Source of the DNA: Rhodospirillaceae bacterium UBA4479
GTDB taxonomy: Bacteria; Pseudomonadota; Alphaproteobacteria; Rhodospirillales; Casp-alpha2
NCBI GenBank assembly: GCA_002389175.1
Contig: DGNZ01000274.1
Coordinates: 1-16,805 of the forward strand
Length of the DNA stretch: 16,805 nt
Reading direction: 5' to 3'
Numbering within the stretch: the stretch's first letter is position 1; the number at the start of each line of letters is the position of its first letter. Shown piece by piece: positions 1-6,928 of this stretch. The notes below the pieces were generated by a model, which did no database searches, was not told the origin of the DNA, and was given only the letters and a program-made list of their open reading frames with translations. Both the position numbers and the translations under genes were made by a program.

Positions 1-26
1 GGCGCAAAGGCGTGATGGAGGATTAG
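1..26 (+). CDS. livH: LivH-type permease, C-terminal end only (partial)
   Basis: The first 26 bases, read in frame 3, give a short tail RKGVMED followed by a TAG stop three bases before the livM start. The two bases before it would end a codon such as GGG. A Gly-Arg-Lys-Gly-Val tail fits the end of LivH-type permeases, whose genes normally precede livM. Only eight codons including the stop are visible, so the identity rests on position and on this tail. Another reading frame also reaches a stop at position 15. Confidence 0.5.
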
Positions 27-29
27 GCC

Positions 30-1184
30 ATGGGTATTTTGAAATTCACAAGAAACGATCTGATTCTGCTGGTTTGCTTCTCTGCAGCTATTTTTGCGGC
101 GCCAATTATTTTGCAACCCATCGGCGCAGGTTATCCTGATTTATTACAAAAATTTGCGATCTTTGGGATATTTGCACTTGGGTTTAATATTTTGTTTGGC
201 CTTACGGGATATCTCTCGTTTGGTCACGCAGCATTTCTGGGTGTCGGCTCATATACGGCGGTTTGGACCTTCAAGCTTGTATCCATGAACCCATTGCCAG
301 CATTATTCTTGGCAGTCCTCGTTGGTGGATTATTTTCTGCGATTATCGGCTTTATCTGTTTGCGACGGACAGGGATTTACTTCTCAATTCTGACCCTTGC
401 GTTCGCACAAATGAGCTACAATCTAGCCTATTCGGTTCTGACTCCAATCACGAACGGAGAAACTGGATTGCAGTTAGCTCAGTCTGATCCACGAATTCTT
501 GATGTAGCACTCGGCCGTGATTACGGGGCTGTGTTGCCATCATCTGATCTATTTGGAATTGAGATGAATGGCTATCCTGGGTTCTACTTCTGCGCTGTTA
601 TCTTGATTATATGTTTCACGATCACGATGCGCATATTCCGCTCGCCTTTTGGGATGATGCTTCGTGCGGTTAAGTCGAACCAAAATCGAATGAACTACAC
701 AGGTTTGAATACGCGCCCTTATGCACATGCTGCGTTCATCATCTCAGGAATGTTTGCGGGCCTTGCCGGTGGACTTCTGGCCGTCACTGACCCGCTTGCG
801 GGTGCCGAGCGGATGCAGTGGACGGCGTCCGGTGAGGTTGTCTTGATGACGATCCTTGGTGGTGCCGGCACGTTATTGGGCCCCGTCATTGGCGCGGGAG
901 TCATCAAGTACTTTGAGAATATTTTCTCAGCATTTAACGAAGGTATTTTGATGAATGTCTACAGCTTCTTACCGGATAGTTTACAGCACGTGATGGCGAC
1001 CATTACTGGACTATTTGTTGGTGAAGGGTGGCATCTCACGCTTGGTGCCCTGTTTATGGTGATCGTCATCTTCTTGCCTGGCGGCTTGATGGAAGGCGTG
1101 AATCGGATAACTAACTTATTTAAAAAAACTGAAGACGGTGGTGATGGCGGTAAAGCTGACACCAAGCCGGCTCCCGCAGAATAG
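30..1184 (+). CDS. livM: Branched-chain amino acid-type ABC transporter permease LivM
   Basis: This is an inner-membrane permease of the LivM family, 384 residues, with about nine to ten hydrophobic segments. The family-typical stretch GYLSFGHAAFLGVGSYTA lies near residues 60-77. The cytoplasmic coupling-loop region begins around Leu211-Arg212 (LRAVKSNQNR) and continues into FIISGMFAGLAGGLLA. A GGAGTLLGPVIGAG motif lies near residue 280. An insertion around residues 145-185 and a Lys/Asp/Gly-rich C-terminal tail are less conserved in appearance. GGAGGATTAG just upstream supplies a Shine-Dalgarno sequence. It should pair with the LivH protein ending just before it and be energised by the LivG and LivF ATPases that follow. 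The substrate (amino acids, amides, urea or others) cannot be read from the sequence. Confidence 0.93.
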   Translation: MGILKFTRNDLILLVCFSAAIFAAPIILQPIGAGYPDLLQKFAIFGIFALGFNILFGLTGYLSFGHAAFLGVGSYTAVWTFKLVSMNPLPALFLAVLVGGLFSAIIGFICLRRTGIYFSILTLAFAQMSYNLAYSVLTPITNGETGLQLAQSDPRILDVALGRDYGAVLPSSDLFGIEMNGYPGFYFCAVILIICFTITMRIFRSPFGMMLRAVKSNQNRMNYTGLNTRPYAHAAFIISGMFAGLAGGLLAVTDPLAGAERMQWTASGEVVLMTILGGAGTLLGPVIGAGVIKYFENIFSAFNEGILMNVYSFLPDSLQHVMATITGLFVGEGWHLTLGALFMVIVIFLPGGLMEGVNRITNLFKKTEDGGDGGKADTKPAPAE

Positions 1185-1201
1185 TCGGGACGGAGGATAA
1201 A

Positions 1202-1957
1202 ATGAGCTTACTGACGGTCGAAAACGTCAACAAACGCTTTGGAGGGCTCCAAGCTCTGCATGAGGTCAACCTCAAGATCGAGGCTGGAACGGTTCACGCT
1301 ATTATTGGCCCGAACGGAGCTGGTAAATCAACGCTACTCAACTGCTTCGTTGGTCGATTAGAACCCGACACGGGTACCGTGATGTTTGATGGAAAATCTC
1401 TACTTGGCATTAAGCCACATCAGATCAACCAAATCGGTGTTAGTCGGGTTTTTCAAACGCCTGAGATTTTTGGCGATCTCTCATTGCTAGAGAACGTCAT
1501 GATCCCAGCATTCGCTAAACGCGATGGATCTTTTAGGATAAATGCCTGGAATGCTGTTTCAGATGAAGTTGAGCTACATGAAAAAGCAATGCACATGCTG
1601 GAAGAAGTTAATCTAGCAGAAAAATCCAGCGAAATTGCAGCGCAATTATCGCGTGGCGATAAGCGTCGATTGGAGCTCGCAATGTGCTTGATCCAAGACC
1701 CAAAACTGTTGCTGTTAGATGAACCGACTGCAGGAATGTCGCGTGCGGATACGAACAATACAATTGATCTGATGAAGCGTATCGCAGCCACTGGCGTGAC
1801 GATGGTCGTGATTGAACATGATATGCATGTGGTGTTTTCGCTTGCTGAGAAGATCAGCGTTTTGGCGCAAGGTACGGTGATTGTTGAAAACGTACCCGAA
1901 AAAATTAAGGGCGATCCACTTGTTCAAGAAGCCTATTTAGGGGGGGCGCACCTATGA
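1202..1957 (+). CDS. livG: ABC transporter ATP-binding protein LivG
   Basis: This 251-residue ATPase starts 17 bases after livM behind an AGGATAA ribosome site. The Walker A motif GPNGAGKST is at residues 36-44. The signature is LSRGDKRRLE from residue 149, in place of the textbook LSGGQ, which is common in LivG-type proteins. Walker B is LLLLDEPTAG with Asp173 and Glu174, and the H-loop His206 sits in VIEHDMHVVF. The C-terminal KIKGDPLVQEAYLGG is typical of LivG. It hydrolyses ATP at the cytoplasmic face of the LivHM permease. Its last bases overlap the livF start (ATGA), indicating one operon and coupled translation. The TAGMS form after Walker B also occurs in urea/amide members of the family, so the substrate stays open. 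Confidence 0.94.
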   Translation: MSLLTVENVNKRFGGLQALHEVNLKIEAGTVHAIIGPNGAGKSTLLNCFVGRLEPDTGTVMFDGKSLLGIKPHQINQIGVSRVFQTPEIFGDLSLLENVMIPAFAKRDGSFRINAWNAVSDEVELHEKAMHMLEEVNLAEKSSEIAAQLSRGDKRRLELAMCLIQDPKLLLLDEPTAGMSRADTNNTIDLMKRIAATGVTMVVIEHDMHVVFSLAEKISVLAQGTVIVENVPEKIKGDPLVQEAYLGGAHL

Positions 1958-2748
1958 GTGATAATTCAACATTGATTGGTGATACGGTTCCTACTGGTGC
2001 ATCTGCACCGGGAACGTCTCCCACTATGTCTACAGGTGGTCAGCCGGCATTCTTCTCATGTTGGGATATTCACGCCTACTACAAAGAAAGTTACATCGTT
2101 CAGGGCGTCAGTTTTGATATTCGCGAAGGTGAAATTGTTGCATTACTTGGTCGAAATGGTGCGGGAAAAACATCGACTTTGCGGGCTATTGCGCGTGTCG
2201 ACGATCCAGAGCTTAAACACGGCGAAATATGGCTCGATCATCAGCCTTTACATGAGATGAAGGCGCATCAAGCATCTCGTCTTGGAGTTGGCTTGGTCCC
2301 TGAGGATCGTCGAATTATCCAAGGGCTCACTGTCGAAGAAAATTTGAAACTAGCTCAGATTGCCCCTCCCGTTGGATGGTCGCTTGAGCGTATTTACGAT
2401 CTATTCCCTCGGTTGGGTGAACGTAAATCTCAGGAGGGCACAACACTTTCGGGTGGTGAGCAACAGATGTTGGCAATCAGTCGAACGCTTGCTCGCGATG
2501 TGAAGTTGCTTCTTCTGGATGAACCTTACGAAGGGCTTGCGCCTGTTATCGTACAAGAAATTGAAAAAACACTAGAGCAAATTAAAGCTTTGGGGATTAC
2601 AACGATTATTGTGGAACAGAATGCGATTGCTGCACTGCATCTTGCCGATCGCGCTATTATCTTGGATATGGGGCAAGTCGTCTTTGACGGAAAATCCCAA
2701 GAAGTCTTGGATAATGCTGATTTGAGACAACAATACTTGGCTATCTAA
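1954..2748 (+). CDS. livF: ABC transporter ATP-binding protein LivF with N-terminal extension
   Basis: This is the second ATPase of the transporter, 264 residues, overlapping the end of livG by four bases. Walker A (GRNGAGKTS) is at residues 66-74, the signature LSGGEQQ starts at residue 165, and Walker B has Asp189-Glu190 in LLDEPYEGLAP. The H-loop position reads VEQN (Gln222), as is usual for LivF. PEDRRIIQGLTVEENL is the family's Q-loop-side region. The protein is roughly 30 residues longer than typical LivF because of a Ser/Thr/Gly/Pro-rich N-terminus before the ABC core, which begins around residue 36. The start at 1954 is backed by a run of seven G residues just upstream. The later in-frame ATG at 2026 has no ribosome site. 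Confidence 0.92.
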   Translation: MSDNSTLIGDTVPTGASAPGTSPTMSTGGQPAFFSCWDIHAYYKESYIVQGVSFDIREGEIVALLGRNGAGKTSTLRAIARVDDPELKHGEIWLDHQPLHEMKAHQASRLGVGLVPEDRRIIQGLTVEENLKLAQIAPPVGWSLERIYDLFPRLGERKSQEGTTLSGGEQQMLAISRTLARDVKLLLLDEPYEGLAPVIVQEIEKTLEQIKALGITTIIVEQNAIAALHLADRAIILDMGQVVFDGKSQEVLDNADLRQQYLAI

Positions 2749-2771
2749 TCTGATAATAATTGAGTGGTTCA

Positions 2772-3431
2772 ATGTCAGAGAATCCTCGCGATGTACCCCA
2801 AACGCTGGGGTTAAATACCAAAGTCGAAGAAGACTTTGTGATGCCTTTGACTGCGATCAAGGGTGCGTTGGAGCTTCTTCGCGATTTTCCGGATATCGAA
2901 AATGATAAGCGGCAGAGGTTTGTCGCATCGGCACTACACGAATGTGCAAGGCTCGAAGCAGGTATTGAGCAATTAGCCGAGTCTGTTTACGAGGCGGGCC
3001 GCCGCTCTTTAAAACTTGAAGACGACTTGGAATCCGACCCAGCCCAGAATGAATACAACGACCGTGTTCATGTTTTAGAAGATCAAAAAACGATTGAGAT
3101 CGATTTTACTGACATTCATTTCGTAGATTCTGAGACCGTTAACGCAGTTTATGATGCGATAGAGCACATCGTGGCGTCGACAAATAGAAAATGGTATTTC
3201 GCCGTCAATCATCACGGCTGCCGTGTCTGGCCAGAAGCATGGGTTGCGTTCGCGCACCGGGGCAAGAAAATCAACTTTATGTATTCCATGGGAACGGTTC
3301 AGTTTGAAACGGGCCGTGTCGTGCCCGAGAATCAGAAATTTCGACGTAACTCAGCCGGCGTCGAAGTCAAAGAAGCAGCCACGCGGGAAGATGCCCTTGC
3401 GATGATTGCCGATCTTAGGTCTGACAACTAA
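2772..3431 (+). CDS. Uncharacterised protein: degenerate HisKA-like helices plus STAS-like domain
   Basis: I do not recognise a named family for this 219-residue protein. Residues 17-70 resemble the dimerisation/phosphoacceptor domain of histidine kinases. PLTAIKGALELL (residues 25-36) matches the usual PLTAI-x-G-x-x-ELL after the H-box, and residues about 46-70 (QRFVASALHECARLEAGIEQL) match its second helix. The phosphoacceptor His position is Glu20, so canonical phosphorylation is not expected. No ATP-binding N/G boxes follow. Residues about 100-165 contain IEIDFTDIHFVDSETVNAV, which resembles the strand-helix core of STAS/anti-sigma-antagonist domains. It follows livF by 23 bases on the same strand, so it may be cotranscribed with the transporter. 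ATG 2772 was chosen over TTG 2760; neither has a strong Shine-Dalgarno sequence. A regulatory or scaffold role is an inference only. Confidence 0.75.
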   Translation: MSENPRDVPQTLGLNTKVEEDFVMPLTAIKGALELLRDFPDIENDKRQRFVASALHECARLEAGIEQLAESVYEAGRRSLKLEDDLESDPAQNEYNDRVHVLEDQKTIEIDFTDIHFVDSETVNAVYDAIEHIVASTNRKWYFAVNHHGCRVWPEAWVAFAHRGKKINFMYSMGTVQFETGRVVPENQKFRRNSAGVEVKEAATREDALAMIADLRSDN

Positions 3432-3454
3432 CATTAGGCTTCAAATGTCTTGTT

Positions 3455-3464
3455 GGTAATTACC
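3455..3464. promoter_or_regulatory. Perfect 10-bp palindrome upstream of glpK
   Basis: GGTAATTACC is a perfect palindrome in the 84-base gap between the uncharacterised gene and glpK, 51 bases before the glpK start. Its position would suit an operator for a dimeric repressor. A 10-bp palindrome can arise by chance and no clear promoter hexamers were found next to it, so this is a weak call. Confidence 0.2.
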
Positions 3465-3503
3465 GCACGGCATTCATCATGATCAGAAAACAGATGCATG
3501 AAT

Positions 3504-3510
3504 GAAGAGG
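3504..3510 (+). promoter_or_regulatory. Ribosome binding site deciding the glpK start
   Basis: GAAGAGG ends five bases before ATG 3516. It lies downstream of the alternative in-frame ATG at 3498, so it supports initiation at 3516 and an N-terminus MAEYVLAIDQGTTS that aligns with other glycerol kinases. Confidence 0.7.
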
Positions 3511-3515
3511 CGCAC

Positions 3516-5003
3516 ATGGCTGAGTATGTTCTCGCAATTGATCAGGGCACGACGTCGACCCGGGCAATTTTGTTTGATCAACGATTGAACGTTTTTGGCG
3601 TCGAACAACGAGAGTTCCCGCAGCATTTTCCACGCTCTGGCTGGGTCGAACATGACCCCGAAGATATTTGGTCATCGACATTAGAAGTCTGCCGCAACCT
3701 CATGCGGCTTCGCGATGTATCTCCATCTAATATTGCGTCTATTGGTATCACAAATCAGCGCGAAACTACGGTGGTCTGGGATCGTGAAACAGGCACGCCG
3801 ATCCATCCCGCCATCGTTTGGCAGGACCGACGAACAGCAGATACCTGCTCAGCATTAAAAGGTGCAGGGCACGAGCTTTTTGTGGCGTCAAAAACCGGTC
3901 TTTTGTTGGATCCTTATTTTTCAGCAACCAAAATCGCGTGGATACTTGATCATGTCGAAGGAGCCAGGGAATCTGCCAACGCTGGAAAACTTGCTTTTGG
4001 AACAATTGATACTTTTTTGATGTGGCGTCTTACAGAAGGCCGAGTCCATGCTACCGATGCAACGAACGCAAGTAGGACCATGCTATTTGATATCCATAAA
4101 GGAGCTTGGAGCGACGAGCTTCTAGAAATATTCAATATTCCAGCAAGCATACTTCCCGATGTCCAAGATACTGCACATTATTATGGTGATACGAGAGCAG
4201 GGATGTTTGGCAGTCCGATTCCCATCACAAGTGTGGTCGGGGATCAACAGGCCGCAATGGTTGGTCAGGCGTGTTTCACGCCCGGCATGATGAAGTCGAC
4301 ATATGGGACTGGGTGTTTCGCCTTATTGAATACAGGATCGGAAGCTATTCGATCTGAAAATCGGTTACTCACAACCATCGCATATCAGCTCGATGGTGAA
4401 CGGACGTATGCGCTCGAAGGATCAATCTTTGTTGCTGGGGCTGCCGTACAGTGGTTGCGAGATGAACTGGGATTGATTGCCGATGCTGCTGAATCAGGAG
4501 AATTAGCGGCGTTGGCTGATGACCAGCAGTCCGTATACTTGGTGCCCGCTTTTGTTGGTATGGGCGCACCTTATTGGGATGCGGAATGTCGGGGCGCAAT
4601 ATTTGGGCTGACCCGGGGAACGGGATCAAGAGAACTCGCGAAGGCCGCTTTGGATAGTGTGTGTTTCCAGACCCGAGACTTGTTAGAGGCCATGCAGCGT
4701 GATTGGGGGCAGGCCAGTAACACGGTCCTGCGCGTTGATGGTGGGATGGCCGCGTCAGATTGGACGATGCAGCGGTTGGCTGACATTCTACCTGCCTTGG
4801 TTGAGCGTCCCAAAAACGCTGAAACCACAGCCCTGGGTGCTGCATACCTGGCTGGTATGAAAGTCGGTTTTTATCCAGGGATAGAGGAATTTTCAAAGAC
4901 CTGGAAATGCGACCGTCGTTACGAGCCATTGCTAGATGAAGCCATTCGGGAACAAAAGTATGCGGGTTGGAAGGATGCTGTAGGGCGAACTTTATCTCGA
5001 TAG
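3516..5003 (+). CDS. glpK: Glycerol kinase
   Basis: This cytoplasmic FGGY-family kinase makes sn-glycerol 3-phosphate from glycerol and ATP. At 495 residues it is close to the roughly 500 typical of GlpK. The N-terminal phosphate loop DQGTTSTRA starts at Asp9. The glycerol-contacting pair Arg82-Glu83 lies in NQRETTVVWDR, and AIVWQDRRT follows. The catalytic-base Asp243 is in VVGDQQAAM. The second FGGY domain carries STYGTGCF, EGSIFVAGAAVQWLRD, MGAPYWD and RVDGGMAASDW. These GlpK-specific motifs separate it from xylulo- and gluconokinases. No glycerol facilitator or glycerol-3-phosphate dehydrogenase is visible in the window. It lies convergent to the MarR gene, with only four bases between their stop codons and a run of six T after the stop that might aid termination. 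Confidence 0.96.
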   Translation: MAEYVLAIDQGTTSTRAILFDQRLNVFGVEQREFPQHFPRSGWVEHDPEDIWSSTLEVCRNLMRLRDVSPSNIASIGITNQRETTVVWDRETGTPIHPAIVWQDRRTADTCSALKGAGHELFVASKTGLLLDPYFSATKIAWILDHVEGARESANAGKLAFGTIDTFLMWRLTEGRVHATDATNASRTMLFDIHKGAWSDELLEIFNIPASILPDVQDTAHYYGDTRAGMFGSPIPITSVVGDQQAAMVGQACFTPGMMKSTYGTGCFALLNTGSEAIRSENRLLTTIAYQLDGERTYALEGSIFVAGAAVQWLRDELGLIADAAESGELAALADDQQSVYLVPAFVGMGAPYWDAECRGAIFGLTRGTGSRELAKAALDSVCFQTRDLLEAMQRDWGQASNTVLRVDGGMAASDWTMQRLADILPALVERPKNAETTALGAAYLAGMKVGFYPGIEEFSKTWKCDRRYEPLLDEAIREQKYAGWKDAVGRTLSR

Positions 5004-5007
5004 TTTT

Positions 5008-5442
5008 TTACGTGTTCAACTTTATCAATATGTGCCGAAGGTCTTGTACTTCAGCTAAACTCAATTTTCCAGAGATTGCGGTTTTTAGGGCTGGTCCATA
5101 GATAGTCCACATTTCTTGGCGCATTTTTTTACCAGATTTGGTGATCGTTAATCTTTTACCACGACCATCTTGGTCGTAGGGCTCCACTGATATCAATCCA
5201 GATTTCTCTATTCGATCTACTAATCTTGATACGCCGTACTGCGGTAATAGCATTCGCTCTTCAAGTTCAAACGGTCGCAGTCCATTTCTTCCGCTCCGTT
5301 CCACCTCAAGCAGAACGTCATACCAGCTCAAACCAGGTAAGTTTGAGCTTTTCAGTGCGGCCTCAGTTGAACGCAGGATTTGACTGTGCGCGCGTGCGAG
5401 TTGGATCCATACATCAGCTGATTTATCGGGTTTATTTTGCAT
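5008..5442 (-). CDS. MarR-family transcriptional regulator
   Basis: This is a winged-helix DNA-binding regulator of about 144 residues. The core reads LSWYDVLLEVERS, then LRPFELEERMLLPQYGVSRLVDRIEKSGLI (recognition helix region), then the wing PYDQDGRGKRLTITKSG. This is the MarR layout of winged helix flanked by dimerisation helices. It is divergent from the GST-like gene, and the shared intergenic region carries two matching dyads, so it probably controls that gene and itself. ATG 5442 is chosen because it keeps both dyads outside the coding region and gives a family-typical N-terminus. ATG 5466, eight residues longer, is equally possible, as neither start has a Shine-Dalgarno sequence. The ligand is unknown. 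Confidence 0.88.
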   Translation of the reverse strand: MQNKPDKSADVWIQLARAHSQILRSTEAALKSSNLPGLSWYDVLLEVERSGRNGLRPFELEERMLLPQYGVSRLVDRIEKSGLISVEPYDQDGRGKRLTITKSGKKMRQEMWTIYGPALKTAISGKLSLAEVQDLRHILIKLNT

Positions 5443-5460
5443 GCCAGAAAATACATGCGT

Positions 5461-5488
5461 TTGCATTTATATTCAAATCTATTATATA
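5461..5488 (+). promoter_or_regulatory. Candidate sigma70 promoter for the GST-like gene
   Basis: TTGCAT (5461-5466) and TATATA (5483-5488) are separated by 16 bases, an acceptable match to -35/-10 hexamers. Transcription would start near 5495-5497, leaving a short leader with the AGGAG ribosome site. The -35 overlaps the left dyad, and the -10 touches the right one, consistent with repression. An alternative TATAAT lies at 5501-5506 but would start transcription inside the ribosome site. Confidence 0.45.
5481..5486 (-). promoter_or_regulatory. Candidate -10 element for the MarR gene
   Basis: Read on the minus strand this is a perfect TATAAT, with the right dyad immediately upstream where the -35/-10 spacer would lie. 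No good -35 hexamer is present around 5503-5510. Transcription would start near 5474, leaving about 8 bases before ATG 5466 or about 32 before ATG 5442. Confidence 0.4.
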
Positions 5489-5508
5489 TGCAAATGCATG
5501 TATAATTT

Positions 5509-5513
5509 AGGAG
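5509..5513 (+). promoter_or_regulatory. Ribosome binding site deciding the GST start
   Basis: AGGAG is eight bases before ATG 5522. It rules against the longer open frame beginning at 5441, whose first 27 codons would overlap the operators and lack protein-like character. Confidence 0.75.
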
Positions 5514-5521
5514 CAAGTCAA

Positions 5522-6169
5522 ATGAGATTAGTGAGCCATCATTTGTGTCCGTATGTTCAACGGGCTGTGATTGTTTTGACGGAGAAAAATGTGCCCCATG
5601 AGCGAACATACATAAACCTTTCCGAAAAACCTGACTGGTTTTTAGCGGCCTCACCTCTGGGGCGAGCGCCCATTCTTCAAACAAACGGATCGACCCTCTT
5701 CGAAAGCCAAGTCATTATTGAATATATTGATGAGATTTTCCCGAACACACTTCATCCCAGTGAACCTCTGGAGCGTGCCCGACATCGGTCTTGGATTGAG
5801 TTTGCCTCAAGTACGTTGGATGCTATTGGAAAGTTTTACAATGCATCTGATAAGGATAATTTTGATCGAGCAATGGATAATCTCAGGGCCAAGTTTGAGA
5901 GCATTGACCGCGAGATCAAAGGTCCGTTATTTGCTGGAGATAAGTTTCACATCATCGATGCTGCTTGGGCGCCCGTTTTCCGATATTTTGATGTAATTGA
6001 ACGGATTTATAATTTTGAGTTGTTTGACGGGTTGGAAAATATAATTGGATGGCGAAAACACCTTTTAGCCAGACCATCTGTAAAAAATGGCGTACCAGAA
6101 GGGTATGAGGATCGGTTAAAGGTTTTCTTGATGAGCCGTAATAGCTACGTTTCAGGTCTGCTTAGATAA
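5522..6169 (+). CDS. Glutathione S-transferase-like protein with catalytic-type Cys
   Basis: This cytosolic protein of 215 residues has an N-terminal thioredoxin-like domain and a helical C-terminal domain. The N-terminus has CPYVQRA with Cys9 at the active-site position, as in omega-type or thioltransferase-type GSTs rather than Tyr/Ser enzymes. The cis-proline is Pro50 in LGRAPIL, and the glutathione-binding Glu61-Ser62 is in LFESQVIIEYID. The helical domain contains the N-capping-like FAGDKFHIIDAAWAPVF. It probably performs glutathione-dependent reduction, conjugation or dehalogenation; the substrate is unknown. It is divergent from the MarR gene behind paired dyads, the usual arrangement for induction by an electrophile or oxidant. 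Confidence 0.88.
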   Translation: MRLVSHHLCPYVQRAVIVLTEKNVPHERTYINLSEKPDWFLAASPLGRAPILQTNGSTLFESQVIIEYIDEIFPNTLHPSEPLERARHRSWIEFASSTLDAIGKFYNASDKDNFDRAMDNLRAKFESIDREIKGPLFAGDKFHIIDAAWAPVFRYFDVIERIYNFELFDGLENIIGWRKHLLARPSVKNGVPEGYEDRLKVFLMSRNSYVSGLLR

Positions 6170-6266
6170 CTTGCCAAGAACCCATTATCAGTTGACGTTT
6201 CCGCAGAAATATCCGACATCCGGGTTAATTGATTTATAACATCAAAGATGGATGTAACGGAATTTC

Positions 6267-6824
6267 ATGAGTAAGCAAAAAACAGAAGGCTATATTTTCC
6301 TCGCGGCCTTTATCGCTTGTATTCCCATTGCAAATTGGATGATCGGTAATATCGGAACAGTTTGTGTGCCAAACGGTCCATGCTTAATCCCTGTTGCCCC
6401 CGGTTTAAAAGCACCCAGTGGTGTATTGATGATTGGTCTTGCGCTGGTTATGCGTGACTTAGTGCAACGTCGATTAGGTCGTGTTTGGGTTTTGGGTGCC
6501 ATCGTTGTTGGTGCCGCACTCTCTGGTTTCGTTGCACCGGCTGCCCTGGTGACTGCATCTGTCGTCGCTTTCTTATTATCTGAATTGGCGGATTTCGCTG
6601 TTTATACGCCGCTTCAAGAACGTCGTCTGATTACGGCTGTTGTTCTCAGTAGTACGATTGGTTTGGTCATCGACAGTATTGTCTTTCTGCAACTTGCGTT
6701 TGGTAACTTGGACTACGTGGGGGGACAAATCGTCGGAAAATTCTGGATGGTATTCTTGTCTATCCCCGTCATTTGGTGGCTTCGTGAGCGCGACAAAAAG
6801 ATCGGCATGGAAGCCGCTGCTTAG
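6267..6824 (+). CDS. VUT-family permease, probable queuosine precursor transporter
   Basis: This integral membrane protein of 185 residues has five to six hydrophobic segments (about 9-28, 50-66, 73-93, 95-109, 122-143 and 157-172). The motifs APSGVLMIGLALVMRDLVQRRLG (residues 49-71) and LSELADFAVYTPL (104-116) are typical of the YhhQ/VUT family, which imports queuosine precursors such as preQ0/preQ1 in characterised members. The conserved acidic residues Glu106, Asp109 and Asp136 are present. It is shorter than E. coli YhhQ but matches a compact form common in proteobacteria. The start is ATG 6267 with a weak GGA ribosome site. The 97 bases upstream show no preQ1 riboswitch that I can recognise. 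Substrate assignment is by family only. Confidence 0.82.
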   Translation: MSKQKTEGYIFLAAFIACIPIANWMIGNIGTVCVPNGPCLIPVAPGLKAPSGVLMIGLALVMRDLVQRRLGRVWVLGAIVVGAALSGFVAPAALVTASVVAFLLSELADFAVYTPLQERRLITAVVLSSTIGLVIDSIVFLQLAFGNLDYVGGQIVGKFWMVFLSIPVIWWLRERDKKIGMEAAA

Positions 6825-6915
6825 GGTAACTATTGATATTTCTCCGATCAGTCGTACAAACATCGTGTAAAGCACACCAGTCTAGGTAAGCTGCTGAATA
6901 CGATTTGATGACGTC

Positions 6916-6922
6916 GAGAGGA
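6916..6922 (+). promoter_or_regulatory. Ribosome binding site selecting a GTG start
   Basis: GAGAGGA ends six bases before GTG 6929. The upstream in-frame ATG 6908 and TTG 6905 have no ribosome site, and the GTG start gives a natural N-terminus (MNTIHSLIADQ). Confidence 0.65.
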
Positions 6923-6928
6923 ATACCC

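Larger units (their letters stand above)
5451..5503. promoter_or_regulatory. Paired dyads: likely MarR operators between marR and GST gene
   Basis: Two copies of ATGC-N4-GCAT lie at 5455-5466 (centre GTTT) and 5488-5499 (centre AAAT), start to start 33 bp, close to three helical turns. Taken more widely, 5451-5466 and 5488-5503 form a 16-bp inverted repeat with a single mismatch, separated by 21 AT-rich bases. The pair covers the likely promoter elements of both divergent genes. MarR proteins bind such dyads as dimers, often repressing themselves and a divergent neighbour. Assignment to this regulator is by position. Confidence 0.65.

Noticed and set aside
2772..3431. Protein as ChpT-type histidine phosphotransferase
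   Set aside because: ChpT needs the phosphoacceptor His, which is Glu20 here, and the second half looks STAS-like rather than a degenerate kinase ATPase domain.
4369..4929. Open frame of 186 codons antisense to glpK
   Set aside because: It is Pro/Arg/Gln-rich without recognisable domains and lies opposite conserved glycerol kinase motifs, so it is a shadow of the real gene.
6170..6266. preQ1 riboswitch upstream of the VUT-family permease
   Set aside because: No match to preQ1 aptamer patterns that I know. There is only a short ACATC/GATGT stem near 6239-6256 and a distant AACCC/GGGTT pair, too weak to call.
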